Assembly (NCBI RefSeq): GCF_000161835.1
Contig: NZ_GG697169.2
Coordinates: 231,832-295,831, forward strand
Reading direction: 5' to 3'
From: Thalassobium sp. R2A62
GTDB lineage: Bacteria > Pseudomonadota > Alphaproteobacteria > Rhodobacterales > Rhodobacteraceae
DNA length: 64,000 nt
In this document: positions 43,479 to 53,689 of the stretch, one piece after another
Layout: each line of letters starts with the position of its first letter
How positions within the stretch are numbered: position 1 is the stretch's first letter
Notes under the pieces: generated by a model
Told to the model about the DNA's origin: nothing
Seen by the model: only the letters and a program-made list of their open reading frames with translations
The model's database searches: none
Made by a program: the position numbers and the translations under genes

Positions 43479-44447
43479 ATGAAAATGAAAATGTTGGGCG
43501 CTGTTGCGCTGACAACTGCGAGCCTCGGTGCGACGTCTGCAATGGCAGATTGCGGCGAAGTTTCGATCACTGAAATGGACTGGGCATCGTCTCAGGTTGT
43601 GACTGCGGTTGCTTCGTTCCTGATGGAGCAAGGCTATGGCTGCGAAGTCCAAAAAGTTCCATCCTCGACTGTTCCTGCGCTGACATCGTTGGCTGAAACT
43701 GGCGAGCCGGACATCCTGACCGAAGTTTGGGCAAACTCGACACCAGCATACGCTGGCCTGCTCGAAGAGGGTAAACTGATCGAGCTGACTAACGTTCTGT
43801 CTGACGGTGGTGTAGAAGCATGGTGGATCCCTGCGTATCTCGCAGAGAGCAACCCAGAGCTGACCACTTGGGAAGGCATCATGGCGAACCCCGCAGCTGT
43901 CGGTGGCAAATTTCACGACTGCCCTTCGGGTTGGGCGTGTGACATCATCAACAACAACAACCTGACTGCTTTGGGCATCGAAGGCACTGGCCTCGAGCGG
44001 TTCCAGCACGGTTCCGGTGAGACACTGCAGACATCTATCGCTGCAGCCTACGCAGACCAGCAGCCTTGGTTGGGCTACTACTGGGCACCAACAGCTGTTT
44101 TGGGCAAGTACCCAATGGTTCAGGTTCAGGTTGGTGAGTACAATGCAGATGCGCACACGTGTAACGGTGACGTAGACTGTGCCGACCCAACATTCTCGGC
44201 ATATCCTGCTGCGAAAGTGACAACAGCTGTTTCTGGCGCGTTCATGGAGCGTGAGCCAGAGGTTGCTGAGCTGCTCAAGAACGTATCCTTCACGAACGCT
44301 CAGATGGGCGAAGTGCTGGCATGGCGTCTGGACAACAACGCGTCCAATGAAGAAGCCGCAGTTTACTTCCTGACATCCTACAAGGACGTTTGGGCTGACT
44401 GGCTGAACGACGAAGCCAAGGGCAAGCTGTCCGCTCTGCTCAAGTAA
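43479..44447 (+). CDS. proX: Glycine betaine/proline ABC substrate-binding protein (ProX/OpuAC)
   Basis: The 322-residue protein has a signal peptide (about 1-22, AMADC) and an OpuAC fold (SITEMDWASSQVVTAVASFL; aromatic-box candidates in EVWANSTPAY, AWWIPAYLA and GYYWAPTAV). An AGGGAGA precedes the ATG at 43479; the frame is open further upstream without homology. It should bind glycine betaine, choline or possibly DMSP in the periplasm. Confidence 0.88.
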   Translation: MKMKMLGAVALTTASLGATSAMADCGEVSITEMDWASSQVVTAVASFLMEQGYGCEVQKVPSSTVPALTSLAETGEPDILTEVWANSTPAYAGLLEEGKLIELTNVLSDGGVEAWWIPAYLAESNPELTTWEGIMANPAAVGGKFHDCPSGWACDIINNNNLTALGIEGTGLERFQHGSGETLQTSIAAAYADQQPWLGYYWAPTAVLGKYPMVQVQVGEYNADAHTCNGDVDCADPTFSAYPAAKVTTAVSGAFMEREPEVAELLKNVSFTNAQMGEVLAWRLDNNASNEEAAVYFLTSYKDVWADWLNDEAKGKLSALLK

Positions 44448-44517
44448 GCAAAGCCTATACGACACGACCCTTCCGGCCATATGGTACGGGAGGGTCAACC
44501 ATATCAGGGAACAAAAA

Positions 44518-45549
44518 ATGGCGTTTTATGACGGGCTTTTCCGGCTCTTGGGGCTAGAGGATTGGTGCGGAGGAGGAGCGTCTGATGCACCTCTCTCGAT
44601 GGCTGATCTGTTGGCACAATCGAATGGTGAGGACTCAGCGCAAGGCGCGTTTTTCCCCTTCCCTTCACTCGATAATTTGAATGAAAGCTGTGGCAATCTT
44701 AGCCAGACCCGTGACCTGACCAAGGGCATCGAAGACGGCTTTCTTGCGGCGAAACCGGCGCTAAAGTCCGTGCTGGACCCGATCACCCAACCACTCAGCT
44801 GGTTGTTGGACGGGGCGTTGTGGACGTTTAGCGCGACACCGTGGTTCATCATGGTGCCGATCCTAGTTGCCATCGCATGGTTTGCATCTCGGTCCAAACC
44901 GGTGACGATCTTCGTCGCCTTTTCCATTCTATTGCTGGCGTTTGTCGATCACTACGATGTGGCGATGCAGACGCTATCGATTATCTTTGTCTGTACGGGG
45001 ATATCGATTGTGCTTGGGGTGCCGATTGGCATTGCGATGTCCAAATCCGACAGGCTGCAAAGATCCGTCGTGCCGATTTTGGATCTGCTTCAAACCTTAC
45101 CGACCTTTGTGTATTTGATCCCGCTGATCTTCTTGTTCTCGGTCACGGAATCCAAGCTCTATGGCATCGCGATCATTCTTTATGCGATCGTACCTGTGAT
45201 CCGTCTAACGGACCTTGGTATTCGTCTGGTTGATCAAGACGTCATCGAGGCGGCCAACGCATTTGGCATGAATTCCAACCAAAAGCTGCTCAAGGTTGAG
45301 CTGCCGCTGGCGTTGCCCAACATCATGGCTGGTGTGAACCAGACCATCATGATGAGCCTCGCGATGGTTGTGATTGCATCGTTGGTGTCGGCACCTGGTT
45401 TGGGTGTGAACGTGCTGCGCGGTATCCGGAACCTTGAATTGGGTGTGGGTATTGTTGCGGGTATCGGCATCGTTTTGTTGGCTGTCATCTTGGACCGCGT
45501 GTCCAAGGCGGCGCTGTCGCGGGTCGATATGACCCATAAATCCCACTGA
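44518..45549 (+). CDS. proW: Glycine betaine/proline ABC permease
   Basis: The 343-residue protein has a soluble N-terminal extension of about 100 residues, then about six to seven helices with the BPD_transp_1 EAA loop (DVIEAANAFGMNSNQKLLKVELPLALPNIMAG). The N-terminal tail is a known ProW feature. It forms the inner-membrane channel of the betaine importer and lies between the binding-protein and ATPase genes with short gaps. Confidence 0.89.
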   Translation: MAFYDGLFRLLGLEDWCGGGASDAPLSMADLLAQSNGEDSAQGAFFPFPSLDNLNESCGNLSQTRDLTKGIEDGFLAAKPALKSVLDPITQPLSWLLDGALWTFSATPWFIMVPILVAIAWFASRSKPVTIFVAFSILLLAFVDHYDVAMQTLSIIFVCTGISIVLGVPIGIAMSKSDRLQRSVVPILDLLQTLPTFVYLIPLIFLFSVTESKLYGIAIILYAIVPVIRLTDLGIRLVDQDVIEAANAFGMNSNQKLLKVELPLALPNIMAGVNQTIMMSLAMVVIASLVSAPGLGVNVLRGIRNLELGVGIVAGIGIVLLAVILDRVSKAALSRVDMTHKSH

Positions 45550-45563
45550 TTGGAGGCAATGAC

Positions 45564-46598
45564 ATGAGCGATATGCCAAAAGTTCGTCTGAGCGGCCTCT
45601 ACAAGATCTTTGGGGCGCGGCACAAAGACATGATGCCACACGTCAAGGCAGGGATGGGCAAGCCTGAACTGCTGGAAACCCACGGGCATGTGTTGGGTCT
45701 GCAAAACATCAATGTCGACGTGCAAGCGGGCGAGATCACGGTTGTAATGGGTTTGTCGGGCTCAGGGAAATCCACTCTGATCCGTCACCTGAACCGTTTG
45801 ATTGACCCGACTGATGGCGAGATCCTGATTGACGGGATCGACGTGATGAAGCTGTCGGACGCTGAATTGCGTAAGATGCGTCAGGACAAAATGTCGATGG
45901 TGTTCCAAAAGTTCGCGCTGTTGCCGCACCGTACGGTGCTGCAGAACGCGGCGATGGCACTAGAGGTCCAAGGCGTCGACGAGGCGACCCGCAATGCCGA
46001 AGGCATGAAGTGGCTCGCGCGTGTGGGTCTGGACGGCTACGAGAACCATTTTCCAGCACAGCTGTCTGGTGGCATGCAACAGCGTGTGGGCATTGCCCGC
46101 GCACTGACGGCAAACACCGACATCATGTTGATGGACGAAGCGTTTTCGGCGCTGGACCCTCTGATCCGTACGGACATGCAGAACTTGCTTCTTGAGCTGC
46201 AAGAAGAGCTGCACAAAACCATCGTTTTCATCACACACGACTTGGACGAGGCCCTGAAACTGGCGGATCACCTCGTGATCCTAAAGGACGGCGCCGTGGT
46301 CCAGCAGGGCGAGCCGCAAGGCATCTTGCTGAACCCGTCTGATCCGTACATCGAGGACTTTGTCAGCGACATTAACCGTGCGCGCGTTTTGCGTGTGCGG
46401 TCGGTGATGCAACCATTGAGCAAGGGCAAATTCTCGGCTGATGTCGACGCGAACGACAACCTAGAGAGCCTGATTGCGTTGTCTGGTGGTGATACCAAGC
46501 ACAAGTACCGCGTGATGGAAGACGGCGAAGCTGTTGGCCAGATCGATATGCGTGATTTGGTCGTCGCACTGGTGCCGCGGATTTCTAGCGCGGCCTGA
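45564..46598 (+). CDS. proV: Glycine betaine/proline ABC ATP-binding protein
   Basis: The 344-residue protein has the ProV-type N-terminal extension (LYKIFGARHKDMMPHV), Walker A GLSGSGKST, signature LSGGMQQRVGIARAL and Walker B IMLMDEAFSALDP. A short C-terminal part remains of the CBS region used for osmotic gating. It begins 14 bp after proW and is followed by a terminator. Confidence 0.9.
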   Translation: MSDMPKVRLSGLYKIFGARHKDMMPHVKAGMGKPELLETHGHVLGLQNINVDVQAGEITVVMGLSGSGKSTLIRHLNRLIDPTDGEILIDGIDVMKLSDAELRKMRQDKMSMVFQKFALLPHRTVLQNAAMALEVQGVDEATRNAEGMKWLARVGLDGYENHFPAQLSGGMQQRVGIARALTANTDIMLMDEAFSALDPLIRTDMQNLLLELQEELHKTIVFITHDLDEALKLADHLVILKDGAVVQQGEPQGILLNPSDPYIEDFVSDINRARVLRVRSVMQPLSKGKFSADVDANDNLESLIALSGGDTKHKYRVMEDGEAVGQIDMRDLVVALVPRISSAA

Positions 46599-46617
46599 TT
46601 TAGACCGGCAAAAAACA

Positions 46618-46653
46618 ACGGGCCGCATCAGGGAAATCTGGTGCGGTCCGTTT
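46618..46653. terminator. Bidirectional hairpin terminator
   Basis: ACGGGCCGCATCAG pairs with CTGGTGCGGTCCGT (two G-T pairs), with a 6-base loop. It is flanked by an A-rich run at 46611 on one side and TTTCGTTT on the other. It separates proV from the convergent FAD gene. Confidence 0.75.
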
Positions 46654-46674
46654 CGTTTATGGCGGAAGTGGCGT

Positions 46675-47883
46675 CTAGATTACGGCCTTTTCAATGATGG
46701 GGTTGTTTTGAGTTACTCTCTCATAGTGAAACAGGCTTAGGTCCAGCGTGCGGTATTCGCCGTGTGCGATCATCTCGGCCGTGCCGCGACCTACAGCTGG
46801 GGACTGCTGGAACCCATGACCTGAAAAGCCGTTGACGAAGACAAAGTTGGTCACGTCAGGGTGGGGGCCTAATACGGCGTTTTGATCCAGCGTATTGTAG
46901 GCATAGTGCCCCGCCCAAGAGTTGATTAGTTTAATCGCCTCGAATTGTGGGATGCGGTTGGCGATGGCTGGCCAGACTTTGTCCTGCCAGATGCTGTGGT
47001 CCTCGATATAGTCATCGTGGTCGACGGCTGGATCATCATCGGGGGGACAGCCGGCCAGATAATAGGTGCCATCAGTGCGCATATGGACACCAGAGGGATC
47101 GATGGTAAGCGGCAGGTCGCGGTCGAGAGGGCGTTCTGCGGCGAATATGAACGTGTAGCGTTTGCGCGGCTCGATAGGCAGATGGATACCTGCCATTTCA
47201 CTGGTCAGGCTCGCGCGGGGGCCCGAGGCATTGACCACAGTGTCGCAGGAAATCACCTCACCCGAGGCCAATGTGACCGTTTCAACGCGGTTGCCTGCCG
47301 TGTTTAAACCCATACCCGTGACGGTGTTGTTGACGTATTCAACACCGCGTTCACCGGCCACACGTTTCCACCAATCAAACAGAGTGTTGCCGTCGAAATA
47401 ACCTTCGTCCTTGAGATTGTGATTGGCCCCCAGAATGCCGTCGAGATTGTAGAACGGATAGTCGCGGGCGATATCATCAGGGGACATGTGTTTGGTGCCT
47501 GCGCCGAGCCGGGCCTGTACCTGTTGCGTATCCTTGAGTGTGCTTACAAATTCGTGCGTGTCGGCCATGTACATATAGCCATAGCTTTGCAGTACGGGTT
47601 GGGGGACGCGCTCGTCATTCCCCATATACTCTCGAAAGTTCTTAACAAAATCAGCAGCAAACTGGCTCATCTTGATGTTCACTTCGGTCGAGAATTGCTG
47701 ACGCATGCAGCTGTTGGTGTGAACGGTCGAACAGGCGGCATAGGTCGTATCGCGTTCCACGACGAGAACGCTGCCATCGAAATCTGGGTTGTCAGACAAG
47801 AACCATGCGACGCTAGACCCAAGCATTGCGCCGCCGACGATCACAACGTCATAGCTGGTCTGTTTTGGGGCTTGGGTTGTCAT
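46675..47883 (-). CDS. FAD-dependent DAO-family oxidoreductase
   Basis: The 402-residue protein has an N-terminal FAD motif (DVVIVGGAMLGSSVAWFL) and a DAO-type substrate domain, with a C-terminal FVNGFSGHGFQQSPAVGRG that contacts FAD. It resembles sarcosine/dimethylglycine-oxidase-like or FOXRED1-like enzymes. Its position beside a betaine importer suggests oxidation of an N-methylated amine, but it lacks the folate-binding domain of dimethylglycine oxidase. The ATG at 47883 is the family start. Confidence 0.85.
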   Translation of the reverse strand: MTTQAPKQTSYDVVIVGGAMLGSSVAWFLSDNPDFDGSVLVVERDTTYAACSTVHTNSCMRQQFSTEVNIKMSQFAADFVKNFREYMGNDERVPQPVLQSYGYMYMADTHEFVSTLKDTQQVQARLGAGTKHMSPDDIARDYPFYNLDGILGANHNLKDEGYFDGNTLFDWWKRVAGERGVEYVNNTVTGMGLNTAGNRVETVTLASGEVISCDTVVNASGPRASLTSEMAGIHLPIEPRKRYTFIFAAERPLDRDLPLTIDPSGVHMRTDGTYYLAGCPPDDDPAVDHDDYIEDHSIWQDKVWPAIANRIPQFEAIKLINSWAGHYAYNTLDQNAVLGPHPDVTNFVFVNGFSGHGFQQSPAVGRGTAEMIAHGEYRTLDLSLFHYERVTQNNPIIEKAVI

Positions 47884-47958
47884 GGTGGGATCCAGAATCA
47901 AGAGGTGTTGATCCAAGCGTTGCACAGAGCCTGGCAGCGGCGCAATCTTTGTGAACGG

Positions 47959-50900
47959 TTAGTGGAAGTCACGAGATTTCGGGATGACTTCGACGTCGCG
48001 TGGGTGGCGCCCTCGGGTGCTGGGGATCGGTTTGGCCACCTCGTCTGCGTGGGCCAAGGCGGGGGTCATCATGTCTTGGGAAAGGCGCAACAACGCATCC
48101 GAGCGATCCTCGAGGTGGGTGCAGACAACGTGGATGATGTCGCGGTCGCGCTGCACGTAGCCATAAAGGCTCAGCAGTCGCGAGGTCATGATCACTTTGC
48201 GGTAGGTTTCCATCACTTTGGGCCAAACGACCAGATTGGCGACGCCGACCTCGTCCTCAAGCGTGATAAAGCACACGCCCTTGGCGCTACCGGGGCGTTG
48301 GCGGATCAAGACGATGCCAGCCATTTTTACCCGTTTGCCATTGCGTGATTGTTTCAGGACGTCGGTTGCGATGAACCCTTGGCGCTGCATCGAGCGGCGC
48401 AGAAACGCGATGGGGTGCGCCTTGAGCGAGAGACGGGTGGTTTGATAGTCAGCCACGACCTGTTCGCAGGTGGGCATCTGGGGCAGGGTGACGGGAGTGT
48501 CGGCACCTTCGTCCGCATGGTCCTGAAACAACGGCAGATCAGGCGCATCTCGCAGCGCGCGAGCGTCCCACAGCGCCTGACGGCGGTCCATGCCCATCGA
48601 ACGTAATGCGTCTGCTGCGGCGAGGCGACGAATGATCGGCGCCCCAATCGCGCTGCGCGTTTTGAGATCAGCGGCGCTGGTATAGGGCGCATCGCGTCCT
48701 GCCATGATCTGGTGGGCGGCATCTGCGCGCAGCCCCTTGATCTGGCGGAACCCTATGCGCAGAGCAAACCCATCAGCTGTTGGCTCTAACGTATTGTCCC
48801 AATTGGAATAGTTCACATCAATCTCGCGAACCTCGCAGTCATGTTCGCGCAGATCGCGGACGATTTGGGCTGGCGCATAGAACCCCATGGGTTGCGAATT
48901 TAAGAGGCCCGCAGCAAAGACATCGGGGTAGTGGCATTTGATCCAGCTCGACACATAAACAAGTTTGGCAAAGCTGGCGGCGTGACTCTCGGGGAAGCCG
49001 TATTCGCCAAAGCCTTTGATCTGGTCAAAACAGCGTTGGGCGAACACCGGATCATAGCCGCGCCGCGTCATGCGCCCGACCATTTTGTCCTGTAGTTTCT
49101 CGATGGTCCCGCGGGATCGAAATGTCGCCATTGCCTTGCGCAGTTCATTGGCCTCGGCGGGGGAAAACTCGGCTGCCTCGATCGAGATCTTCATTGCCTG
49201 TTCTTGGAAAATCGGCACCCCCAGCGTGCGGTTTAGAATATTGCGCAGCTCGTCAGGATCATGAGGTGGCTCCGGTTGCGGGTATTCGACCGCCTCTTCG
49301 TTGTTGCGACGGCGCAGGTAGGGGTGAACCATGTCGCCCTGAATGGGGCCGGGGCGGACGATGGCAACTTGGATGACCAGATCATAGAACACACGCGGAC
49401 GCAGGCGGGGTAGCATGTTCATCTGGGCGCGACTTTCGACCTGAAACACGCCTAAACTGTCGCCACGGCGCAGCATTTTGTAGGTCGCAGGGTCGTCTTG
49501 CGGGATCATCGCGAGGTCGTAATCGACGCCATGATGCGCGCGCATCAGGTCAAAGCATTTGCGGATACAGGTCAGCATCCCAAGCGCCAGAATGTCGATC
49601 TTGAAAATCCCCAAGGCGTCGATGTCGTCCTTGTCCCATTCGATAAAGCTGCGGTCGGGCATGGCGCCATTGCCGATGGGCACAGTTTCGGTCAGCGGGC
49701 GTTCTGTCAGGATAAAGCCGCCCACGTGCTGACCCAGATGGCGAGGCATCCCGATCATCATTTGTGCGACAGTGATGGTTCGGCGAATGCGCGGGTCGCT
49801 TAGGTCGACACCGGTTTCGCGCGCGCGGTCTTCGTCGAGCTCGCTCCCCCAAGAGCCCCAGACGGTCTTGGCCAATGCCCCAGTGATATCCTCTGAAAGG
49901 CCCATAACCTTGCCAACCTCGCGGATCGCCGAGCGGGGGCGGTAGTGGATTACCGTGGCACACAGCCCCGCGCGGTCGCGGCCATATTTGGCATAGATAT
50001 GCTGGATCACCTCTTCGCGGCGTTCATGTTCAAAATCCACATCAATGTCGGGCGGCTCGTCGCGTTCTTCGCTGATGAAGCGTTCAAACAGGACGTCATG
50101 TTCGTTGGGATCCACGGCGGTGATCCCGAGGCAAAAGCAGACGGCGGAATTGGCGGCAGACCCACGTCCCTGACATAGGATCGGTGGGGTCGCCTCGTGG
50201 CGGGCAAAGCGCACGATGTCGTCGATGGTCAGGATATAGCGGGCGATGTCCATCTTATCGATCAGGGCCAGTTCCTTTTCGATAATCTTGCGCACCTTTG
50301 CTGGCAGACCTGCGGGATAGCGGTCGTCGGCACCCAGATAGGTCAGGCGACGCAGTTCTGCGCTGGCCGTGGTGCCGGGGGGCAGTGTTTCGCTGGGGTA
50401 TTCGTATTTGAGGTCGGTCAGCGCAAAGGTGATGGCATCGGCGACCACGCGGGGGGCGGCAATTGCATGGGGCCAACGGGAAAAGAGGCGCTGCATCTCG
50501 GCGGGGGATTTAAGATGCCGCTCGGCGTTGGGTTCCAGCAGATAGCCCGCGCGGTCGACTCTGGTTTTTTCGCGGATACAGGTCATCACATCCTGAAGTG
50601 GGCGACGATGAGGCGCATGGTAGAGCACGTCATTGGTGGCAAGCATGTCCAGCCCACGGGCGCGGGCGATGGAGTCGATTTGAGTGAGCCGTGCGACGTC
50701 ATCGCCGTGATAGAGATAGCTGGCTGCCACATGACGACAGGTTGGCAACCGATGCTGAATGCGCGTGAGGTCACGCGCAAATAGATCCAGATTGCGCGGT
50801 GGGATGACAATCAGCTGGATGTTGTCACTGGTGGCGGCGAGATCGGCAAGGGTGATGTCACAGGCCCCTTTGGCCTGCCAGACCCCATCTGGATCGTAAC

Positions 50901-51261
50901 GCCGCCCCTTGGAAATCAGGGTCGAAAGGCGGCCGTAGGCATCACGGTCGTTGGGGTAGGCAAGAAAAGCCTCGCCTGTAACCAATACGATCCGCGCCCC
51001 GATCAGAGGGCGGATATGTGCCTTGGTCGCCTCTGTGTGTAGCCGGACCACACCCGCGAGCGTGTTCCAATCAGCGATGCCCAACTGGTCATAGCCCAAC
51101 GCCCATGCCTCGGACGCGAGATCGACGGCATCAGAGGCACCGCGCAAAAAGGAAAAGCAACTGGCCAATCCCAATTCGACATAGTCGCAGGGGGCGTTGG
51201 GGGTAAACCCAATGTCAGGGTCCAGTGTGCGGCGCGGGTGTTGGTGATCGTTCTTGGGCAT
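47959..51261 (-). CDS. dnaE2: Error-prone DNA polymerase DnaE2
   Basis: The 1100-residue protein has a PHP domain (about 15-90; CFSFLRGASDAVDL, GIADWNTLAGVVRLH), the C-family polymerase core with GRGSAANSAVCFCLG and the Asp residues in PDIDVDFEHERR, and a C-terminal OB fold. DnaE2 is the catalytic part of the SOS mutasome. The ATG at 51261 (MPKNDHQH) overlaps the imuB stop by one base, which ties it into the imuA-imuB-dnaE2 operon. Confidence 0.93.
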   Translation of the reverse strand: MPKNDHQHPRRTLDPDIGFTPNAPCDYVELGLASCFSFLRGASDAVDLASEAWALGYDQLGIADWNTLAGVVRLHTEATKAHIRPLIGARIVLVTGEAFLAYPNDRDAYGRLSTLISKGRRYDPDGVWQAKGACDITLADLAATSDNIQLIVIPPRNLDLFARDLTRIQHRLPTCRHVAASYLYHGDDVARLTQIDSIARARGLDMLATNDVLYHAPHRRPLQDVMTCIREKTRVDRAGYLLEPNAERHLKSPAEMQRLFSRWPHAIAAPRVVADAITFALTDLKYEYPSETLPPGTTASAELRRLTYLGADDRYPAGLPAKVRKIIEKELALIDKMDIARYILTIDDIVRFARHEATPPILCQGRGSAANSAVCFCLGITAVDPNEHDVLFERFISEERDEPPDIDVDFEHERREEVIQHIYAKYGRDRAGLCATVIHYRPRSAIREVGKVMGLSEDITGALAKTVWGSWGSELDEDRARETGVDLSDPRIRRTITVAQMMIGMPRHLGQHVGGFILTERPLTETVPIGNGAMPDRSFIEWDKDDIDALGIFKIDILALGMLTCIRKCFDLMRAHHGVDYDLAMIPQDDPATYKMLRRGDSLGVFQVESRAQMNMLPRLRPRVFYDLVIQVAIVRPGPIQGDMVHPYLRRRNNEEAVEYPQPEPPHDPDELRNILNRTLGVPIFQEQAMKISIEAAEFSPAEANELRKAMATFRSRGTIEKLQDKMVGRMTRRGYDPVFAQRCFDQIKGFGEYGFPESHAASFAKLVYVSSWIKCHYPDVFAAGLLNSQPMGFYAPAQIVRDLREHDCEVREIDVNYSNWDNTLEPTADGFALRIGFRQIKGLRADAAHQIMAGRDAPYTSAADLKTRSAIGAPIIRRLAAADALRSMGMDRRQALWDARALRDAPDLPLFQDHADEGADTPVTLPQMPTCEQVVADYQTTRLSLKAHPIAFLRRSMQRQGFIATDVLKQSRNGKRVKMAGIVLIRQRPGSAKGVCFITLEDEVGVANLVVWPKVMETYRKVIMTSRLLSLYGYVQRDRDIIHVVCTHLEDRSDALLRLSQDMMTPALAHADEVAKPIPSTRGRHPRDVEVIPKSRDFH

Positions 51262-52829
51262 CAGGCAAAGACCCCATGCACGAACCAACGCGGGTCCTCT
51301 CGCCCACGCCCGTCACCATGAAGCCCCTCGCGAAACAGCCAGATGCGGCGACCAAACTGTTCTTCTATGCGGTAATAGTCGCGCAAGCGGCTGGTGGGGC
51401 GGTCTTTCCACCATTCGGGTGAAATCCGCTCGGGGCCATTGAACCGCACCACGCGCAACAATTGGCGCCGCCATTGGAATTGGGCGGGGGGACCTTCGGG
51501 CACGGCATAGAGCACGCGGATTTCCTCGGGCGTGTGGAACAGCCGCAGCGGGCGCAACAGCGCGGTCTCAAGCGGGGCAGGTGGCCCGCTCATGGCGGGG
51601 ATCCATGCCTCGCGACGCTCTGGGATATGGCTGTTGCCTGGGATGGGGCGGGTGACATGGGCCGCACCGAATTTTGCGGTCAACCGGTCGACCAGCTGGG
51701 CCAGTTCTGTGCCTTCATCCGTGCCACCCCCCAAACGGCTTTGAACATCGGCCATTTCTTCTACATGGGCGGCGGTCAAGGTGATCAGATCAAAGCCATA
51801 CCCGGGGTTTATCGCCTCGATCCGGTCGCGGAACAGCCCCAAGAGATGCGCAGGGTCTCGTGACCCTGTGGCAGTTGCGGCCTCAACATGGCTGATGTCG
51901 CCATCGGTTTTATAGACTGACACAACGATGCGGCGTGCGCCAAACCCTGCGCTGGATAGCTCAGCGCAGAGCGCCTCGCACAGCGCGGGCAGGTGCGGTG
52001 TGGGGTCCTGAACCGGCTCGGGTAGGCGGGCACGCACCATGAAACGGGGCGGGTCTTCGGGGCTGTTGACCGGTTCTGCCAACCGTCCCATCATCTGGTC
52101 CAACCGCATGACAGGGTTGTGGATCAGCTCGGTCCGGGCAAAGCGGCGGACCAGCGCGACCCGTGGCACGTCGGTCAACGCACCAATGGTTTTAAGGCCT
52201 AACCGATTGAGTAAAAGGTCAGTTTTATCGCTTAATCTCAAGGCTTTGACTGGTAGTGCGCCCAGTCGTAATTCGATGTCTTCAGCTGGGCAGATCGCCC
52301 GTTCCGGACCATAGCGCGCCAAGCCCCAAGCAGCCCCACGGGTGGGGGCCACGGCTAATCGTACGGTCAGTCCAAGCTGTGCAAACCGTGCTTGCATATC
52401 CGCGAGCATCAACGCCTCGCCATCATGTAGATGATCCGATCCGGTGGTGTCCAAAATCAAACCATCAGAGCCATCTAGGGATGTCCATGGACACCAACGC
52501 CGCGTCCAGAGCATCAGCTGTTGCAGCAAAATCTGATCACCGCCAACATCTGCATATTCAACGCGTAACTCGGGGATCAAACTGCGCATATCGACAATGC
52601 GCGCGCCCGTGTGAACGCCCGCCTCGATTGCGGCAGGGTTGGCAGCATGCACCACAGGTCCATGCGCGCCGTCCACAGCCAGCGTGACCGCCACATCAGG
52701 GGGTGGTTCGATATGTTGACGTTCCATACTGCGTTGCCAGCGTTCGATGCTGAGGTGGGGAAACCACATCGACACTACCCGCCGACCCAAGAGAGGCCGG
52801 ATGCCTGCAACAAGATCACCTTGCATCAT
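51261..52829 (-). CDS. imuB: ImuB, Y-family-like mutasome hub
   Basis: The 522-residue protein has a Y-family polymerase fold start (RRVVSMWFPHLSIERW) and thumb region (DKTDLLLNRLGLKTIGALTDV), but the catalytic acidic residues of active Y polymerases are not evident. ImuB is a non-catalytic hub linking ImuA, DnaE2 and the beta clamp in damage-induced mutagenesis. A second ATG at 52826 is possible. A 75-bp gap precedes it. Confidence 0.9.
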   Translation of the reverse strand: MMQGDLVAGIRPLLGRRVVSMWFPHLSIERWQRSMERQHIEPPPDVAVTLAVDGAHGPVVHAANPAAIEAGVHTGARIVDMRSLIPELRVEYADVGGDQILLQQLMLWTRRWCPWTSLDGSDGLILDTTGSDHLHDGEALMLADMQARFAQLGLTVRLAVAPTRGAAWGLARYGPERAICPAEDIELRLGALPVKALRLSDKTDLLLNRLGLKTIGALTDVPRVALVRRFARTELIHNPVMRLDQMMGRLAEPVNSPEDPPRFMVRARLPEPVQDPTPHLPALCEALCAELSSAGFGARRIVVSVYKTDGDISHVEAATATGSRDPAHLLGLFRDRIEAINPGYGFDLITLTAAHVEEMADVQSRLGGGTDEGTELAQLVDRLTAKFGAAHVTRPIPGNSHIPERREAWIPAMSGPPAPLETALLRPLRLFHTPEEIRVLYAVPEGPPAQFQWRRQLLRVVRFNGPERISPEWWKDRPTSRLRDYYRIEEQFGRRIWLFREGLHGDGRGREDPRWFVHGVFA

Positions 52830-52904
52830 GGGCTGTATCTTTGCTTGAAACTCGGGAGTTTCGAGGGCAGAGATACCCGTTTCTCAATCACGTGTAGTGC
52901 GAGG

Positions 52905-53558
52905 TTAAATTGCGCGTAGCAGTGGTGCGTCGACCTTATCCTGTTGAACAATAGGGATAATTTTTTGCGCAGCTGCATCATACTGCACCACCCAGTCGCC
53001 GGGTTTGTGAGATCTGCTGCGGAACAGTTCGACATGCCATTGGGGGTGACCTGCGGCGCTGATGTCGTGTGATGTGGGCGCGGATGGCAGGCTTTTGACC
53101 CGCCAGCGATTGCGTGCCGCACTCAGGTTCGAGGTGCCCGCACGGCGTATCAACCACACGGGACATTTCTGCGCCTCGGCCCGCAAGGCAAGACGTTTGC
53201 TGGCTGTGAAATCCAGCGCGGGAGGGTCGCCCCAAATCTCGCCGACGACCGCACTTAGCCCTGCGCAACGCAGCCCTTCTTCCATGGACCAGAGCACATC
53301 GACCGCGCGCGAGACATCGACGCGGATCATTTTCAATCCCATAGGGAACCCCGCCAAATATGGCGCTCCAGTCTCCTTTTGTGACAGACGGTCTTGTATC
53401 CAAAGCACGGGCGCGCCGGGCTGCAACTGTGCTGCAACAAAGCCCGCAGCGGCCCCGTCCACGGCTGCATCTGACAACACTTCGGACAAGGATTGGATCG
53501 GCTGAAACAGATCCGCAACAGGCGGGGTGACAACAGGGGGCGTGGGCGGGCACGGCAC
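52905..53558 (-). CDS. imuA: ImuA, RecA-like mutasome protein
   Basis: The 217-residue protein matches ImuA length and style (degenerate RecA/SulA-like fold with GAPVLWIQDRLSQKE and RAVDVLWSMEEGLRC). It is the first gene of the imuA-imuB-dnaE2 operon and is needed for translesion mutagenesis after DNA damage. The LexA box at 53598-53612 is 40 bp upstream of the ATG. Confidence 0.88.
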   Translation of the reverse strand: MPCPPTPPVVTPPVADLFQPIQSLSEVLSDAAVDGAAAGFVAAQLQPGAPVLWIQDRLSQKETGAPYLAGFPMGLKMIRVDVSRAVDVLWSMEEGLRCAGLSAVVGEIWGDPPALDFTASKRLALRAEAQKCPVWLIRRAGTSNLSAARNRWRVKSLPSAPTSHDISAAGHPQWHVELFRSRSHKPGDWVVQYDAAAQKIIPIVQQDKVDAPLLRAI

Positions 53559-53597
53559 ATCTCTCTCCGGGTTGGGGTGGAATCAAAATTAGCATAT

Positions 53598-53612
53598 GTT
53601 CCTATTTTGTTC
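53598..53612. promoter_or_regulatory. LexA box (GTTC-N7-GTTC)
   Basis: GTTC at 53598-53601 and GTTC at 53609-53612 are separated by seven bases, the direct-repeat LexA site of alphaproteobacteria. It lies 40 bp upstream of imuA and 78 bp upstream of the divergent cytochrome peroxidase gene, so SOS control is expected for the first and possible for the second. Confidence 0.85.
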
Positions 53613-53689
53613 TACCCCTATGTTTGCCCTTTTTGCCGCAGGAAAGATGTAACGCTTGCACCAAGAAAATAAGGGATTAAGGTCAAGAA

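Noticed and set aside
43440..44498. 352-codon minus-strand frame opposite proX
   Set aside because: Cys-rich shadow of a clear substrate-binding-protein gene with signal peptide and ribosome-binding site.
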